Source: Thiemannella venezuelensis (GTDB lineage: Bacteria; Actinomycetota; Actinomycetes; Streptosporangiales; Streptosporangiaceae). From it: 64,000 nt of DNA. The notes under the pieces were generated by a model, which was not told the DNA's origin, ran no database searches, and saw nothing but the letters and a program-made list of their open reading frames with translations. A program made the position numbers and the translations under genes. This document shows positions 1 through 10,454 of this stretch, piece after piece (within the stretch, counting starts at the first letter, position 1; the number at the start of each line of letters is the position of its first letter). The stretch covers positions 42,222-106,221 of the forward strand of contig NZ_JACHJJ010000029.1 of NCBI RefSeq assembly GCF_014203605.1, given 5' to 3'.

Positions 1-2691
1 GCCCGCGGGGTGGACGTCGGCCAGGTCGTAGAGGTAGGAGGGGAACGCCGTGCGGGTGACGACCAGCGTCCTGCCCAGGTTCTCGCCGGTGTCCCTGGAC
101 AGGGCGGCGATCGTGATCGGCAGGTCCTCGCCGTAGTACTCGCTCAGCACGCCGGGCCGGTCGTTGACGACCAGCAGCAGGCTCGCCCCGGCCTTGACCG
201 CCTGGGCGGCGCGCTCGGCGGGCGGGACCTCGTCGCTGCGCCGTACGACGACGGCCTTGCCCCGGGCGTCCAGGCCCGCGTAGTCCCCGGCTGCGCCGGT
301 GCCCGCGCGGACCGTCCGCAGCACGGCCCTGCCATCCTTGATGGCGCCGCCGGGCTGCGGCACGGCCGCGATCTCCGGACGCCCCGGCACGGCCAGCGAG
401 ATCCGCGGCTCGCCCTTGCGCCAGCGGGTCAGGTAGCCGAACGAACCGGTGGCGACCTTCCCGGTCGGCGAGACGTAGACGTCGTCGTAGCGGACGGGCA
501 GCAGGTAGGCGCCCCTGATGCCCGGACCGGACGGGACGGCGCGGTGGAAGTCCAGCCGCCGCTGCCGGTCCTCGGCCGCCCGGGGGGTGGTGGCGCTCGC
601 CCGGCGGGCCCTGCTCGCGTCGAGCACGATCTCGGAGGGGCGGTCCAGCACGGTCTCGGGGTCGACGAGCATCGCCACGCCCAGCGCGTCGGCCCGCTCG
701 CCCCGGACGTCGAGCACCGACCAGGCCATGTAGGTGCCGGGCGGCAGGCGCAGCGTGCGCTCGCCGCTCACCGCGTACGGCGTGGCGTCGCCGTTCAGGT
801 CGGCCAGCACGACGGTGCCGTCGGCGGGCTCGCCGTCCCGGTCGCGCAGCTTCAGCGTCAGGTCGTGCAGCTCCCGCTCCTTGACCGCGCCGAACGCGGT
901 CCGCAGCACGGTCGTGCCGGAGACGGCCGTGACCAGCCCGGACACCTGCGTTCCCGGCTCCAGCGCGGCCGGGTCGAGGGTGAGCGTCACCTCGGCCCGC
1001 CCGCCGGCCGGTACGGTGACCCGCGGCGCGGACAGGGCGGCCGCGCCGGAGCCGGAGACGGCCAGGTCCAGCGTGACCTCGGCGTCGCCGTGGTTGCGGT
1101 AGGCGATGGTCCGGGTGGCCTTCTCGTCGCCGGCGGCGTGCGGCCAGTCGTAGAACGCGGCGGGCACCGAGCCCGTCGCGGTGACGGCGGCGGTGATCGC
1201 TGCGGCGACGTCGAGCCTTCCGGTGCCCTGCTGGAACGGCTCGTACGGCAGCGCCGCGGCCGTGCTCATCAGCGCGTCCTTGAGCCGCTGCCCGGTCCAG
1301 TCCGGGTGGCGCTGGGCGAGGATCGCCGCGGCGCCCGCCACATGCGGGGTGGCCATCGAGGTGCCGTCGAGCGACCGGTAGGGACCCTCCCCGGGGCTGA
1401 GGGAGGAACGCGCGGCCTCGATGGCCACGCCGGGCGCGGAGAGGTCCGGCTTGAGGCCGCCGGTCCGGACGAGCGGGCCCCAGCTGGAGAACTCCGCGCG
1501 CCGGTCGGACGTGTCGACCGCGCCCACGGTCAGCGCCGTGGCGGCCGAGCCCGGCGCGCCGATGGAGCCGGAGGAGTAGCTGTTGCCCGCGGCGATCACG
1601 AACAGCGTGCCGTACTGCTCGGACAGCCGGTCCACCGCCAGCGCCATGGGGTCGTCGCCCTCGTCGGGGACGCTGCTGCCCAGGCTCATGTTGACCACGG
1701 CGGCGCCCTGGGCGGCGGCCCACTCCATGCCGGCGATGATCCAGGAGTCCTGGCCGTAGCCGTCGTTTCCGAGCACCTTGCCGATCACCAGGTCGGCGCC
1801 GGGGGCGACGCCCTTGTTCGCGCCGGAGGAGGCCGCGCCCGTGCCCGCGATGGTGGAGGCGACGTGCGTGCCGTGGCCGTCCGCGTCCCCGGCGTCCTCA
1901 CCCGGCACGAAGCTGGTCTTCTCCGCGATCCGCCCGGAGAGGTCGGGATGGGTGTCGTCGACTCCGGTGTCGAGCACCGCGACCTTGACGCCGGTGCCGT
2001 CGAAGCCCGCCGCCCACGCCTGCGGCGCGCCCACCCGCGGGACGCTGTCCTTCAGCGCGGCCCGGGCCTTGCCGTCCAGCCAGATCCGGTCGACGCCGCC
2101 GGCCAGGCGCCGCGCGCCGCCGGAGGCGATCGCCTCCCAGAACACACGGGCCTGCTTCTTGCCGGCCGTGAGCGCGGCGCCCCTGATGCTGGGCAGGCGG
2201 CGCACGACCTCGGCGCCCCGCGGCGCGGCCACCGTGCGCGGCAGCGCGCCCGCGTAGGTGGTGATCACCGGCAGGCCGTCGCTGCGCGCGTCGTCGTAGC
2301 CCATCTCGATGAGCGTGGTGACATTGAACAGGCGCTCGTCCAGGCTCCCGGCCGTGATGAGCGGGACGGCCTCGTCGGGGAGCACGTACGTGTCGCCGGA
2401 GACCCGCCGGACCTGGACGCCGCCCTCGGCGCCGGCGGGCCTGGCGACGGTGACGGCGTCGGCGTCTCCGGGGCCGTCGACGATACGGACCCGGTCGCCG
2501 GTGAGGAGGGTGACCGTGAACTCCTCGCCCTGCGGGGTGGATGCGGTGGACCCGCCGGGTCCGGTGGGGGCGGTGGGGGCGGCGGTCCCGGCGGGGGCGG
2601 CGTGGGCGGCGTGCGGGCCGGTTGCGACGAGCGCGGCGGAGAGCGCTCCGGCCGCCAGCGCCCGCCGGCGGCCGGGTGGGATGAGGGGCAT
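1..2691 (-). CDS. Secreted S8 (subtilisin-like) serine peptidase, 3' end cut by window edge
   Basis: A 897-codon open frame with no stop before the window edge, so the C-terminus is missing. The start at 2691 is followed by a typical signal peptide (MPLIPPGRRRALAAGALSAA, then an A-rich segment ending HAAHA). An S8 peptidase core follows with all catalytic motifs: Asp in VAVLDTGVDD (about residue 239), His in DGHGTHVAS (about 272), the oxyanion Asn in IAAGNSYSSG (about 369) and Ser in GTSMATPHVAG (about 444). The roughly 170 residues between signal and core look like an inhibitory propeptide. Downstream there are Fn3-like/beta-rich segments and a PA-like stretch (about residues 800-860). The family degrades extracellular protein; its substrate cannot be told. 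A 171-bp gap with short GC-rich near-repeats separates it from the upstream phosphatase on the same strand. Confidence 0.93.
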   Translation of the reverse strand, partial: MPLIPPGRRRALAAGALSAALVATGPHAAHAAPAGTAAPTAPTGPGGSTASTPQGEEFTVTLLTGDRVRIVDGPGDADAVTVARPAGAEGGVQVRRVSGDTYVLPDEAVPLITAGSLDERLFNVTTLIEMGYDDARSDGLPVITTYAGALPRTVAAPRGAEVVRRLPSIRGAALTAGKKQARVFWEAIASGGARRLAGGVDRIWLDGKARAALKDSVPRVGAPQAWAAGFDGTGVKVAVLDTGVDDTHPDLSGRIAEKTSFVPGEDAGDADGHGTHVASTIAGTGAASSGANKGVAPGADLVIGKVLGNDGYGQDSWIIAGMEWAAAQGAAVVNMSLGSSVPDEGDDPMALAVDRLSEQYGTLFVIAAGNSYSSGSIGAPGSAATALTVGAVDTSDRRAEFSSWGPLVRTGGLKPDLSAPGVAIEAARSSLSPGEGPYRSLDGTSMATPHVAGAAAILAQRHPDWTGQRLKDALMSTAAALPYEPFQQGTGRLDVAAAITAAVTATGSVPAAFYDWPHAAGDEKATRTIAYRNHGDAEVTLDLAVSGSGAAALSAPRVTVPAGGRAEVTLTLDPAALEPGTQVSGLVTAVSGTTVLRTAFGAVKERELHDLTLKLRDRDGEPADGTVVLADLNGDATPYAVSGERTLRLPPGTYMAWSVLDVRGERADALGVAMLVDPETVLDRPSEIVLDASRARRASATTPRAAEDRQRRLDFHRAVPSGPGIRGAYLLPVRYDDVYVSPTGKVATGSFGYLTRWRKGEPRISLAVPGRPEIAAVPQPGGAIKDGRAVLRTVRAGTGAAGDYAGLDARGKAVVVRRSDEVPPAERAAQAVKAGASLLLVVNDRPGVLSEYYGEDLPITIAALSRDTGENLGRTLVVTRTAFPSYLYDLADVHPAG

Positions 2692-2862
2692 GGAAGAGAT
2701 CTAGCCCAGCCGGTCTTCTCCCCGGAACGCCGTTCGGTGGCGGAAACCCGTCCTGGCGGAAACCCGCCAGGCGCGGCCGTCCAGAAGCGCGCCACGCCCG
2801 GCGGCGCCGTCCTCTCGCGGCGACCTCCTCTTGCGGTGCCGTCCTCCTGCGGTGCCGTCTTC

Positions 2863-4347
2863 TTACAGCGGCCCGCGGCTCCACGGGCCGCGGATCGCAT
2901 AGGTACGGCCCGGCGGGTCGGTCGCGGTGGTGCTGCCGAGGTTGTTGGCGAACAGCACCGCGCCGTCGGGGCTGAAGCACGCCCCGGCGAACTCGCTGTC
3001 GTCGGCGATGTTGACCGCGAACTCGAACGGCTGCCCGCCGCGCGGGTCCAGGCCGATCAGCCGGTTGACGTTGGCCAGGCCCGGGGCCAGCGGGTGCGGG
3101 TCGGCGTCGGCGTCGGAGGCGTCGTCCTCGCACAGCACGATGCCGCCGCGCGGGGTGAAGGTCAGGTTGTCGGGAGAGTCGAGCTCCCGGCGGCCGGGCG
3201 ACTCGTACACCAGCACCAGTGTCCCGCCGCCGCGGCGGCCGGGGACGTACCGCCAGACCTGCCCGTAGCCCTCGGCGAACCCGTCGGCGCCCGGCGCGTC
3301 GCCGTTCTTGGCGTCGCCGCCGCTGGTGGAGTTGAAGAACACGCCGCCGTCGCCCCACCAGCAGCCCTCCAGGCGGTTGAACATCGCCGCTCCCTTGGCC
3401 AGGCCCTGCTGGGCGCAGGTCGGGGCGCCGCCCTCCAGATCGGGGTCGGGACTGTCGACGGTCACCCACTCCACCGGCAGGCGCGCGCCCATGCGCTGGC
3501 CCTCGCGGCAGTCGTATCCGTCGCGCCCCCTGACCTTCAGCATCTCGAGCACGCCGCCGGCGGCCAGGTTCCGCGGGTCCCGGGGCCGGTAGCGGTAGAA
3601 GCCGTTCGGCCTGCCGGAGTCGTCCTCGGTCTCGTACACGTAGCCGGTGCGCGGGTCGACCGCGACGGCCTCGTGCGAGAAGCGCCCCATCGCGGTGATC
3701 GGCATCGAGGCCGCGGGCCTGCCCGGCGCGGGTCCCTCCAGCGGGACCTCGAAGATGTAGCCGTGCTTGCGCTGCCAGCCCTGCGCCGGTCCCGCCGTGG
3801 TCTCCTCGCAGGTCAGCCAGCCGCGGTCGCCGAGCATCCGGCCGCCGGCGCAGTTGACGACCGTGCCGTTGAGGCTGACGAAGTGGCGGACCACCTCGCC
3901 GCTGCGCAGGTCCACCTCCAGCGTGGTCGTCCCGCCGACGCCGAGCTCGTCGTAGCGGGCCGAACCGGGGACGTGCACCCGGCCGGCCGGCGTCCCCGGC
4001 GGGGTGCGGACCTCGTGGTTGCGGATCAGGCGGACGGTGTGCCGCCGGGAGCCGCGGAAGGCGGCCATCCCGTCGTGGGCGATCGGGGTGGGCGTGCCGT
4101 CGTCCATCGGGGTCCCGGTCCTGCCGAGGACGGTGTAGGAGAAGCCGGCGGGCAGGGCGAGCAGTTCCTCTCCAGTGTTGCGGGAGGCGGTACGGCGCAG
4201 CTCCCCGTAGCCGACCTCGCCGGGATCGGACGGCGCGCGGCCCGCCTCCGCCCAGGCGGCGTGGGCCCCGAGCGTGTTCACCGCGACCCCTCCGGCGAGG
4301 ACGCCGCCGGTCGTGGCCAGGAAGGACCTTCGGTCGATGGAAACCAT
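2863..4347 (-). CDS. PhoX-family (DUF839) alkaline phosphatase-like protein, Tat-exported
   Basis: 494 residues. The N-terminus MVSIDRRSFLATTGGVLAGG is a twin-arginine signal (RRSFL, then a hydrophobic run ending AAWA), as expected for PhoX enzymes exported with their metal cofactor. Conserved PhoX/DUF839 segments are present: RNHE, NCAGGRMLGDRGWLTCEE and FSHEAVAVDPRTGYVYETED. The start at 4347 is preceded by GAGGAG at good spacing; the longer in-frame extension to 4656 lacks these signals. PhoX enzymes are Ca/Fe-dependent monoesterases that release phosphate outside the membrane. Phosphatase activity is inferred from the family; some DUF839 proteins have no tested activity. It is co-directional with the S8 protease. 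Confidence 0.9.
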   Translation of the reverse strand: MVSIDRRSFLATTGGVLAGGVAVNTLGAHAAWAEAGRAPSDPGEVGYGELRRTASRNTGEELLALPAGFSYTVLGRTGTPMDDGTPTPIAHDGMAAFRGSRRHTVRLIRNHEVRTPPGTPAGRVHVPGSARYDELGVGGTTTLEVDLRSGEVVRHFVSLNGTVVNCAGGRMLGDRGWLTCEETTAGPAQGWQRKHGYIFEVPLEGPAPGRPAASMPITAMGRFSHEAVAVDPRTGYVYETEDDSGRPNGFYRYRPRDPRNLAAGGVLEMLKVRGRDGYDCREGQRMGARLPVEWVTVDSPDPDLEGGAPTCAQQGLAKGAAMFNRLEGCWWGDGGVFFNSTSGGDAKNGDAPGADGFAEGYGQVWRYVPGRRGGGTLVLVYESPGRRELDSPDNLTFTPRGGIVLCEDDASDADADPHPLAPGLANVNRLIGLDPRGGQPFEFAVNIADDSEFAGACFSPDGAVLFANNLGSTTATDPPGRTYAIRGPWSRGPL

Positions 4348-4565
4348 GACGACTCCTCTCGGGGCCCGGAAGTCGTCTCCGGGCCCGGAAGCGACCCATC
4401 CATGTCCTGACATCACTTTGTCTGTCTGTCTGATGAACAGTAGATGCACAGGAGCTGCCATGAGCATCCCCGCCGACGGCGGCGGTGTCCATGGCCGCCG
4501 CACCGGTACCGCCGGGGCGGGCCCGCCGTCACCCCCGGGAACCGGCCGTCCTCCGGGAGGGGCGG

Positions 4566-5645
<1,080 letters not shown>

Positions 5646-5721
5646 GTCAAAAATTATTACCCGAAAGCCTTGACGGCACTAGTCTATGAGCATAATTTTC
5701 ACCAACAAGACGGAGGGAGCG
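5646..5721. promoter_or_regulatory. Divergent AT-rich promoter/operator between the NagK-like kinase and rpiR
   Basis: A strikingly AT-rich patch in a GC-rich region. AAAATTAT at 5650-5657 and ATAATTTT at 5692-5699 form a perfect 8-bp inverted repeat with centres 42 bp apart, about four helical turns. TTGACG (5670-5675) with CATAAT (5691-5696) could serve as -35/-10 for the rightward gene, at a short 15-bp spacing. ACTAGTCTA (5679-5687) resembles half of the DasR dre site. Binding by the adjacent RpiR protein is inferred. Confidence 0.55.
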
Positions 5722-6594
5722 GTGGTGGGACTGCTGGGCAGGATCAGGACCGAGCAGGGCGAGATGCCCGAGGCGCTGCGCAAGGTGGCCGAGGTGATCC
5801 TCACCGACCCGGCCGAGGCCGCGCGGTCGACGATCGTCGACCTGGCCGAGCGCAGCGGCACCTCGACCGCCACGATCACCCGGTTCTGCCGCGGGCTCGG
5901 GTTCGGCGGCTACGCCGAGCTGCGCGTGGCCCTCGCCACCGAGACCGGCCGGGCCGCGCGGCAGCGCTGGGAGACCGACATCGGGCAGGAGATCCTGCCG
6001 GACGACGGCCTCGACCGGGTGCTGGGCGTGGTCTCGGGCAACGACATCCGCCTGATCCAGGAGACCGCCGCCCAGCTCGACCTGGCCACCGTGGAGAAGG
6101 CCGCGGGCGCGATCGCCCAGGCCGGCCGGGTGCTGCTGTTCGGGGTCTCCAGCAGCGCGGCGGTGGCCAGCGAGATGGAGTACCGCCTGCAGCGCATCCG
6201 CATCCCGACCTGGAGCCGGTCCGACGCGCACAGCGCGCTGACCGACGCCGCCCTGCTCGGCCAGGGCGACGTGGCGATCGGCATCTCGCACAGCGGCAGG
6301 ACCCGCGAGGCCATCGAGGTGCTCGCCGAGGCGGGCAGCCACGGCGCGATCACCGTGGCGGTCACCTCGCACCCGAGGTCGCCGCTGGCCGAGGTGGCCG
6401 AGCTGGTGGTCACCACCTCCAGCAGGGAGACGACCTTCCGCTCGGAAGGGTTCGCCGCGATCCACTCCCAGCTGCTCGTCCTCGACGTGATCTACGTCTC
6501 GGTCGCGCAGCGCACCTACGAGCGCACCCGGAAGGCGTTCGACCTGACCGTCCGTGCGGTGACCGGGCACCGGCTCCCGGAAGGAGACACATGA
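5722..6594 (+). CDS. MurR/RpiR-family transcriptional regulator (HTH-SIS)
   Basis: 290 residues from the GTG at 5722, chosen because GGAGGG (5712-5717) sits just upstream; a longer in-frame ATG at 5686 would overlap the putative promoter. The N-terminal RpiR helix-turn-helix spans roughly residues 1-75 (LAERSGTSTATITRFCRGLG is the recognition region). A C-terminal SIS phosphosugar-binding domain follows, with LLFGVSSSAAVASEMEYRL and AIGISHSGRTREAIEV. Such proteins sense phosphorylated sugars. It is divergent from the kinase and its stop overlaps the next start (ATGA), so it probably controls the kinase, the SIS gene and perhaps the import genes downstream. The ligand is unknown. Confidence 0.9.
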   Translation: MVGLLGRIRTEQGEMPEALRKVAEVILTDPAEAARSTIVDLAERSGTSTATITRFCRGLGFGGYAELRVALATETGRAARQRWETDIGQEILPDDGLDRVLGVVSGNDIRLIQETAAQLDLATVEKAAGAIAQAGRVLLFGVSSSAAVASEMEYRLQRIRIPTWSRSDAHSALTDAALLGQGDVAIGISHSGRTREAIEVLAEAGSHGAITVAVTSHPRSPLAEVAELVVTTSSRETTFRSEGFAAIHSQLLVLDVIYVSVAQRTYERTRKAFDLTVRAVTGHRLPEGDT

Positions 6595-7451
6595 CCGCGG
6601 AAACCGATGTGACGGGAGGGAACCCCTCCCGCCCCGACCCGGGGGCGCGGGCTCCGGACCCACCGGACGCCCGGCGACCCGCCGGCCCGCCGGGGCCGGA
6701 CCTCCCGGACCCGGACGCCTACGTCCGGCACATAGCGGACCTCGTCCGGTCCATCCCCGTCGAGCAGGCGGACCCCATCAGGGCCGCCGCCGCGCTGGTC
6801 GCGGGGGCGCTGGACGGCGGCGGCGTCATCCAGGCGTTCGGCTCGGGCCACTCCGAGGCGGTCGCCATGGAGATCGCCGGCCGTGCGGGAGGCCTCGTGC
6901 CGACCAACCGGCTCGCGCTGCGGGACATCGTCCTGTACGGCGGGGCCGACCGGAGCGAACTCGAACGCTACGACCTCGAACGCGACCCCGCGGTCGCCCA
7001 CCGGATCCTCGACGCCGCCCCGATCGCGGACGGCGACCTGTTCGTCGTCATCTCCAGCTCCGGCGTCAACGGCGTCGTCGTCGAGCTGGCCACCCAGGTG
7101 AAGGAGCGCGGTCACGACCTGATCGCCATCACCTCTCTCGCGCACAGCTCCGCCGTCCCGGCCCGGCACCCCTCGGGCCGCAGACTGTGCGACCTCGCCG
7201 ACGTGGTGCTCGACAACCGGGCGCCGTACGGCGACGCGGTGCTCCCGCTCCCGGGCGGCGGCGCCGTGGCGGCGGTCTCCACGATCACCTCGGCCCTGCT
7301 CGCCCAGCTCGTCGTCACCGGTGCCGTCGCCGAGATGCTCGCCGCCGGCCGGACGCCGCCGGTGTACCTGTCGGCGAACGTCCCCGAGGGGGACGCGCAC
7401 AACCTCGCCCTGGAGGCCCGGTACGCGGGCCGCATCCGCAGGGGCGGCTGA
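6591..7451 (+). CDS. SIS-domain sugar isomerase-like protein (UPF0309 type)
   Basis: 286 residues. It overlaps rpiR by 4 bp (ATGA) with AAGGAG just upstream, so translation is coupled. After a Pro-rich N-terminal stretch of about 40 residues comes one SIS domain: GVIQAFGSGHSEAVAMEIAG, LFVVISSSGVNGVVVELA and DLIAITS. UPF0309 proteins bind phosphosugars, and neighbours of this type are common in aminosugar loci; the reaction is not established. The position after an RpiR regulator and opposite a NagK-like kinase suggests it handles a phosphorylated N-acetyl sugar. A 224-bp gap without an evident gene separates it from the glucanase. Confidence 0.85.
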   Translation: MTAETDVTGGNPSRPDPGARAPDPPDARRPAGPPGPDLPDPDAYVRHIADLVRSIPVEQADPIRAAAALVAGALDGGGVIQAFGSGHSEAVAMEIAGRAGGLVPTNRLALRDIVLYGGADRSELERYDLERDPAVAHRILDAAPIADGDLFVVISSSGVNGVVVELATQVKERGHDLIAITSLAHSSAVPARHPSGRRLCDLADVVLDNRAPYGDAVLPLPGGGAVAAVSTITSALLAQLVVTGAVAEMLAAGRTPPVYLSANVPEGDAHNLALEARYAGRIRRGG

Positions 7452-7675
7452 ACGGCGCGGGCCCGCCCGCTCCCTGGGACACATCCGCTGAAGACGCAGC
7501 CGCCAAGACGCGGCCGGCGAAGGGGTCCTCCCACCCCGTCACGGAACCGGTGAAGGCCCGCTGCGTCCCGCCGGGCATCCGGCGACGGGTCCCCCCCGCA
7601 CGCCGGACACCACGCGAGGGTCCGCCTCGCCGTGCCATCGAACACCTCGGGGGCCGCTCAGAAGGAGATCCGCCC

Positions 7676-9070
7676 ATGCCCCGACCCCCCTTGAAGATCA
7701 TCCTCGCACTGACCCTGCCCCTCGTCCTGGTGGCCGTCGCCCTGGCCTCGCCGGCCTCGGCCGCCCAGGCGCTGCGCCTGCAGTACAAGACCAGCGCCGC
7801 CGGAGCCGTCACCGCACAGGCCGAGCCGTGGTTCAAGCTCGTCAACGACGGAACCGAGCCCGTCCCGCTCAGCCAGGTGAAGATCCGCTACTACTTCACG
7901 GGTGAGACCTCCTACCGGTTCGCCTGCTCATGGGCGGTGGTGAGCTGCTCCACCGTGACCGGGCACTTCGTCCCGCTGGCGAGCCCGGTCGCGGGCGCCG
8001 ACCGGTACCTGGAGGTCGGCTTCACCTCCGGGACGCTGGCCCCCGGCGCGGACACCGGCGACATGCAGCTGCGCTTCCACCGCACCGACTGGCAGAACTT
8101 CACCCAGTCCGACGACCACTCCTTCGGGGCGGGCCGCACCTCCTACGGAGACTGGGACAAGGTGGCCGTCTACGCCGGCGGGCGGCTCGTCTGGGGCACT
8201 CCGGCGGGCGGCGGGAGCGGGGAGCCCACACCGACGCCCACCGTCACCCCGACGGGGAACCCGGGCGGCCAGGGCACGCTCTTCGACGACTTCGCCTACA
8301 CCGGCTCGTCCGATCCGCGGCTGGCGCAGCGCGGCTGGACGGTGCGCTCCGCCTCCGGCGGTCCGGGCGTGCCCGGCGCGACCTGGTCGCCCGGCGCGGT
8401 CACCTTCCCCTCGGCGGAGGGCGGCCAGGTCCTGCAGCTCGACTCCTCCACCGACGGCACCGGGGCGGGCACCGTGCACACCGAGCTCTCGACCGCCTCC
8501 CGCAAGTTCTTCGAGGGCACCTACGCCGCCCGGGTGAAGTTCAGCGACGCCCCGCTGTCCGGCCCCGACGGCGAGCACGTGGTGCAGACGTTCTTCACCA
8601 TCACGCCGCTCCGGCAGAACATGGACCCGGACTACGGCGAGCTGGACTTCGAGTACCTGCCCAACGGCGGCTGGGGAGAGCCCGGCAACATCCTCTACGC
8701 CACGAGCTGGGAGACCTACCAGGCCGATCCCTGGCAGGCCGTCAACACCCACACCGAGGAGCGGGCGAGCTTCGCCGGCTGGCACGACCTGGTGATCCAG
8801 GTCTCCGGCGGCCGGATCAGGTACTACGTCGACGGGCGCCTGTTCGCCGACCACGGCGACGCCTACTATCCCGAGACGCCTATGTGGATCATGTTCAACC
8901 AGTGGTTCATCGACCTGCAGGGCGGCTCCGCCCCGCGCACCTACCGCCAGCAGGTCGACTGGGTCTACCACAGCAGGAACGAGGTCGTCGCGCCCGCCGA
9001 CGTGCTGAGCAGGGTCGCCGCCTTCCGGGCGGCCTCCACCACGTTCACCGACACCGTCCCCGCCCCCTGA
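7676..9070 (+). CDS. Secreted CBM3-GH16-type glycoside hydrolase
   Basis: 464 residues with GAAGGAGAT upstream of the start. A Sec signal peptide (residues 1 to about 30, ending ASPASAA) is followed by a family-3 cellulose-binding module (about 31-175; LRLQYKTS, WFKLVNDG, IRYYFTGE). A Thr/Pro linker (EPTPTPTVTPTGNPG) leads to a jelly-roll catalytic domain carrying the GH16-like signature ELDFE within DPDYGELDFEYLPNGGWG. The two glutamates would be nucleophile and acid/base. It would cut a beta-glucan-type polysaccharide while bound to cellulose or chitin. GH16 assignment rests on this motif and the fold pattern; the substrate is uncertain. It lies directly upstream of an oligosaccharide importer, suggesting a release-and-import unit. 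Confidence 0.85.
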   Translation: MPRPPLKIILALTLPLVLVAVALASPASAAQALRLQYKTSAAGAVTAQAEPWFKLVNDGTEPVPLSQVKIRYYFTGETSYRFACSWAVVSCSTVTGHFVPLASPVAGADRYLEVGFTSGTLAPGADTGDMQLRFHRTDWQNFTQSDDHSFGAGRTSYGDWDKVAVYAGGRLVWGTPAGGGSGEPTPTPTVTPTGNPGGQGTLFDDFAYTGSSDPRLAQRGWTVRSASGGPGVPGATWSPGAVTFPSAEGGQVLQLDSSTDGTGAGTVHTELSTASRKFFEGTYAARVKFSDAPLSGPDGEHVVQTFFTITPLRQNMDPDYGELDFEYLPNGGWGEPGNILYATSWETYQADPWQAVNTHTEERASFAGWHDLVIQVSGGRIRYYVDGRLFADHGDAYYPETPMWIMFNQWFIDLQGGSAPRTYRQQVDWVYHSRNEVVAPADVLSRVAAFRAASTTFTDTVPAP

Positions 9071-9074
9071 AGGA

Positions 9075-9149
9075 GCCGGTACGGCTCCCGCGCGGAGCCG
9101 TACCGGCCCCCGGACCGGACCCCGGCACCCGCCCGGACCGGTCCGGGGG
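9075..9149 (+). terminator. Two consecutive strong hairpins after the glucanase gene
   Basis: Stem 1 pairs 9075-9088 with 9094-9107 (14 bp perfect, GCCGGTACGGCTCC, 5-nt loop). Stem 2 pairs 9107-9118 with 9138-9149 (12 bp, CCCCCGGACCGG). There is no U-tract, as is usual in actinomycetes. They lie between the glucanase stop and the binding-protein start and probably terminate or attenuate, or protect the 3' end. Confidence 0.7.
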
Positions 9150-9175
9150 CCGTACCCCCCGAGAGAGAAGACACC

Positions 9176-10447
9176 ATGAAGCACCGCCTCCTGGCCGCTG
9201 CGGCCGCGCTGGCCCTGGCCGCCACCGCCGCGGCCTGCGGTTCCGGCTCCGGCGGCGGGTCCGCCGCCCCCGCGAGCACCGGGCCCGCCAGGCTCACCGT
9301 CTGGATCATGGACGGGAGCGTCACCGACGAGCTCGCCAAGCGCTTCGAGACCGAGTACGAGGCCGCCCACCGGGGCGTCGACCTCGACATCCAGATCCAG
9401 GCCTGGGACGGCATCGGCGAGCGCGTCACCGCCGCCCTGGCCAGCACCGACGCCCCCGACGTGATCGAGGTCGGCAACACCCAGGTCGCCCAGTACGCCG
9501 CCAGCGGCGGCGTCAAGGACCTCACCGACAAGGTCTCCGATCTCGCCGGCTCCGACTGGATCCCGGGGCTGGCCCAGCCGGGCAACATCGACGGCAGGCA
9601 GTACGGCGTGCCCTGGTACGCCGCCAACCGCGTCGTCGTCTACAACAAGGAGCTGTTCGCCGAGGCCGGGATCGAGGCCCCGCCCAGGACCCGCGACGAG
9701 TGGCTGGAGATCACCGCCAAGCTGAACGAGGGCGGGAACCAGGGCATCTACCTCACCGGGCAGACCTGGTACGCGCTGGCCGGGTTCATCTGGGACGAGG
9801 GCGGCGACCTGGCGGTCAAGGACGGCGACCGGTGGAAGGGCGCCCTCGACAGCCCGCAGGCGCTGGCCGGCATGGACTTCTACAAGCGGCTCCAGGCCCT
9901 CGGCAAGGGGCCGAAGGACGCCGACGAGGCCAACCCGCCGCAGCACGAGGTCTTCGCCCAGGGCAAGGTCGCCCAGATGATCAACGTGCCCGGCGGCGCG
10001 GCCCGGGTGCTGGAGGTCGAACCGGGGATGAAGGGCAAGATGGGCTTCTTCCCGATCCCCGGCAAGACGGCCGACAAGCCCGGCGCGGTGTTCACCGGCG
10101 GCTCCGACCTGATCATCCCCGAGGCGTCGAAGAACCAGGACGCCGCCTACGAGGTGGTCAAGGCCCTGGCGGGGGAGAAGTTCCAGACCGACCTGGCCAA
10201 GACGATGAACTTCGTGCCCAACAGGGCGTCGCTGGCGCACGTGCTCGACGCCGACGAGGGCACCGCCGCCATGGCCAGGGGAGCGGCGGCGGGCAGGGCC
10301 ACCCCCAACACCCCCAACTGGGCCGCGGTCGAGGCCACTTCCGTGATCAAGCAGTACATGACCGCCGTGCTCACCGGCAAGGACCCGGCGGCCGAGGCGC
10401 GCAAGGCGTCCGAGACCATCACCACCACCCTCAACAGCGGATCCTGA
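9176..10447 (+). CDS. Sugar ABC transporter substrate-binding lipoprotein, DasA-like
   Basis: 423 residues. The lipoprotein signal has a lipobox ending ATAAACGSG, with the lipidated Cys near residue 21. The body is an extracellular solute-binding protein family 1 fold. The segments DVIEVGNTQVAQYAASGG, NIDGRQYGVPWYAANRVV and VYNKELFAEAGI match the pattern of DasA/N,N'-diacetylchitobiose-type binding proteins. It would capture an oligosaccharide outside the membrane and deliver it to the two permeases that follow. The kinase, RpiR and SIS genes upstream support an aminosugar ligand, while the GH16 enzyme would fit a beta-glucan oligomer; the sequence cannot decide between them. Confidence 0.88.
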   Translation: MKHRLLAAAAALALAATAAACGSGSGGGSAAPASTGPARLTVWIMDGSVTDELAKRFETEYEAAHRGVDLDIQIQAWDGIGERVTAALASTDAPDVIEVGNTQVAQYAASGGVKDLTDKVSDLAGSDWIPGLAQPGNIDGRQYGVPWYAANRVVVYNKELFAEAGIEAPPRTRDEWLEITAKLNEGGNQGIYLTGQTWYALAGFIWDEGGDLAVKDGDRWKGALDSPQALAGMDFYKRLQALGKGPKDADEANPPQHEVFAQGKVAQMINVPGGAARVLEVEPGMKGKMGFFPIPGKTADKPGAVFTGGSDLIIPEASKNQDAAYEVVKALAGEKFQTDLAKTMNFVPNRASLAHVLDADEGTAAMARGAAAGRATPNTPNWAAVEATSVIKQYMTAVLTGKDPAAEARKASETITTTLNSGS

Positions 10448-10454
10448 GACCCCC

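Noticed and set aside
10..4410. 1466-codon open frame on the plus strand opposite the protease and phosphatase genes
   Set aside because: It is a shadow of strong GC bias at third positions: repetitive Gly/Arg/Val-rich product, no domain, and it crosses the boundary of two well-supported minus-strand genes.
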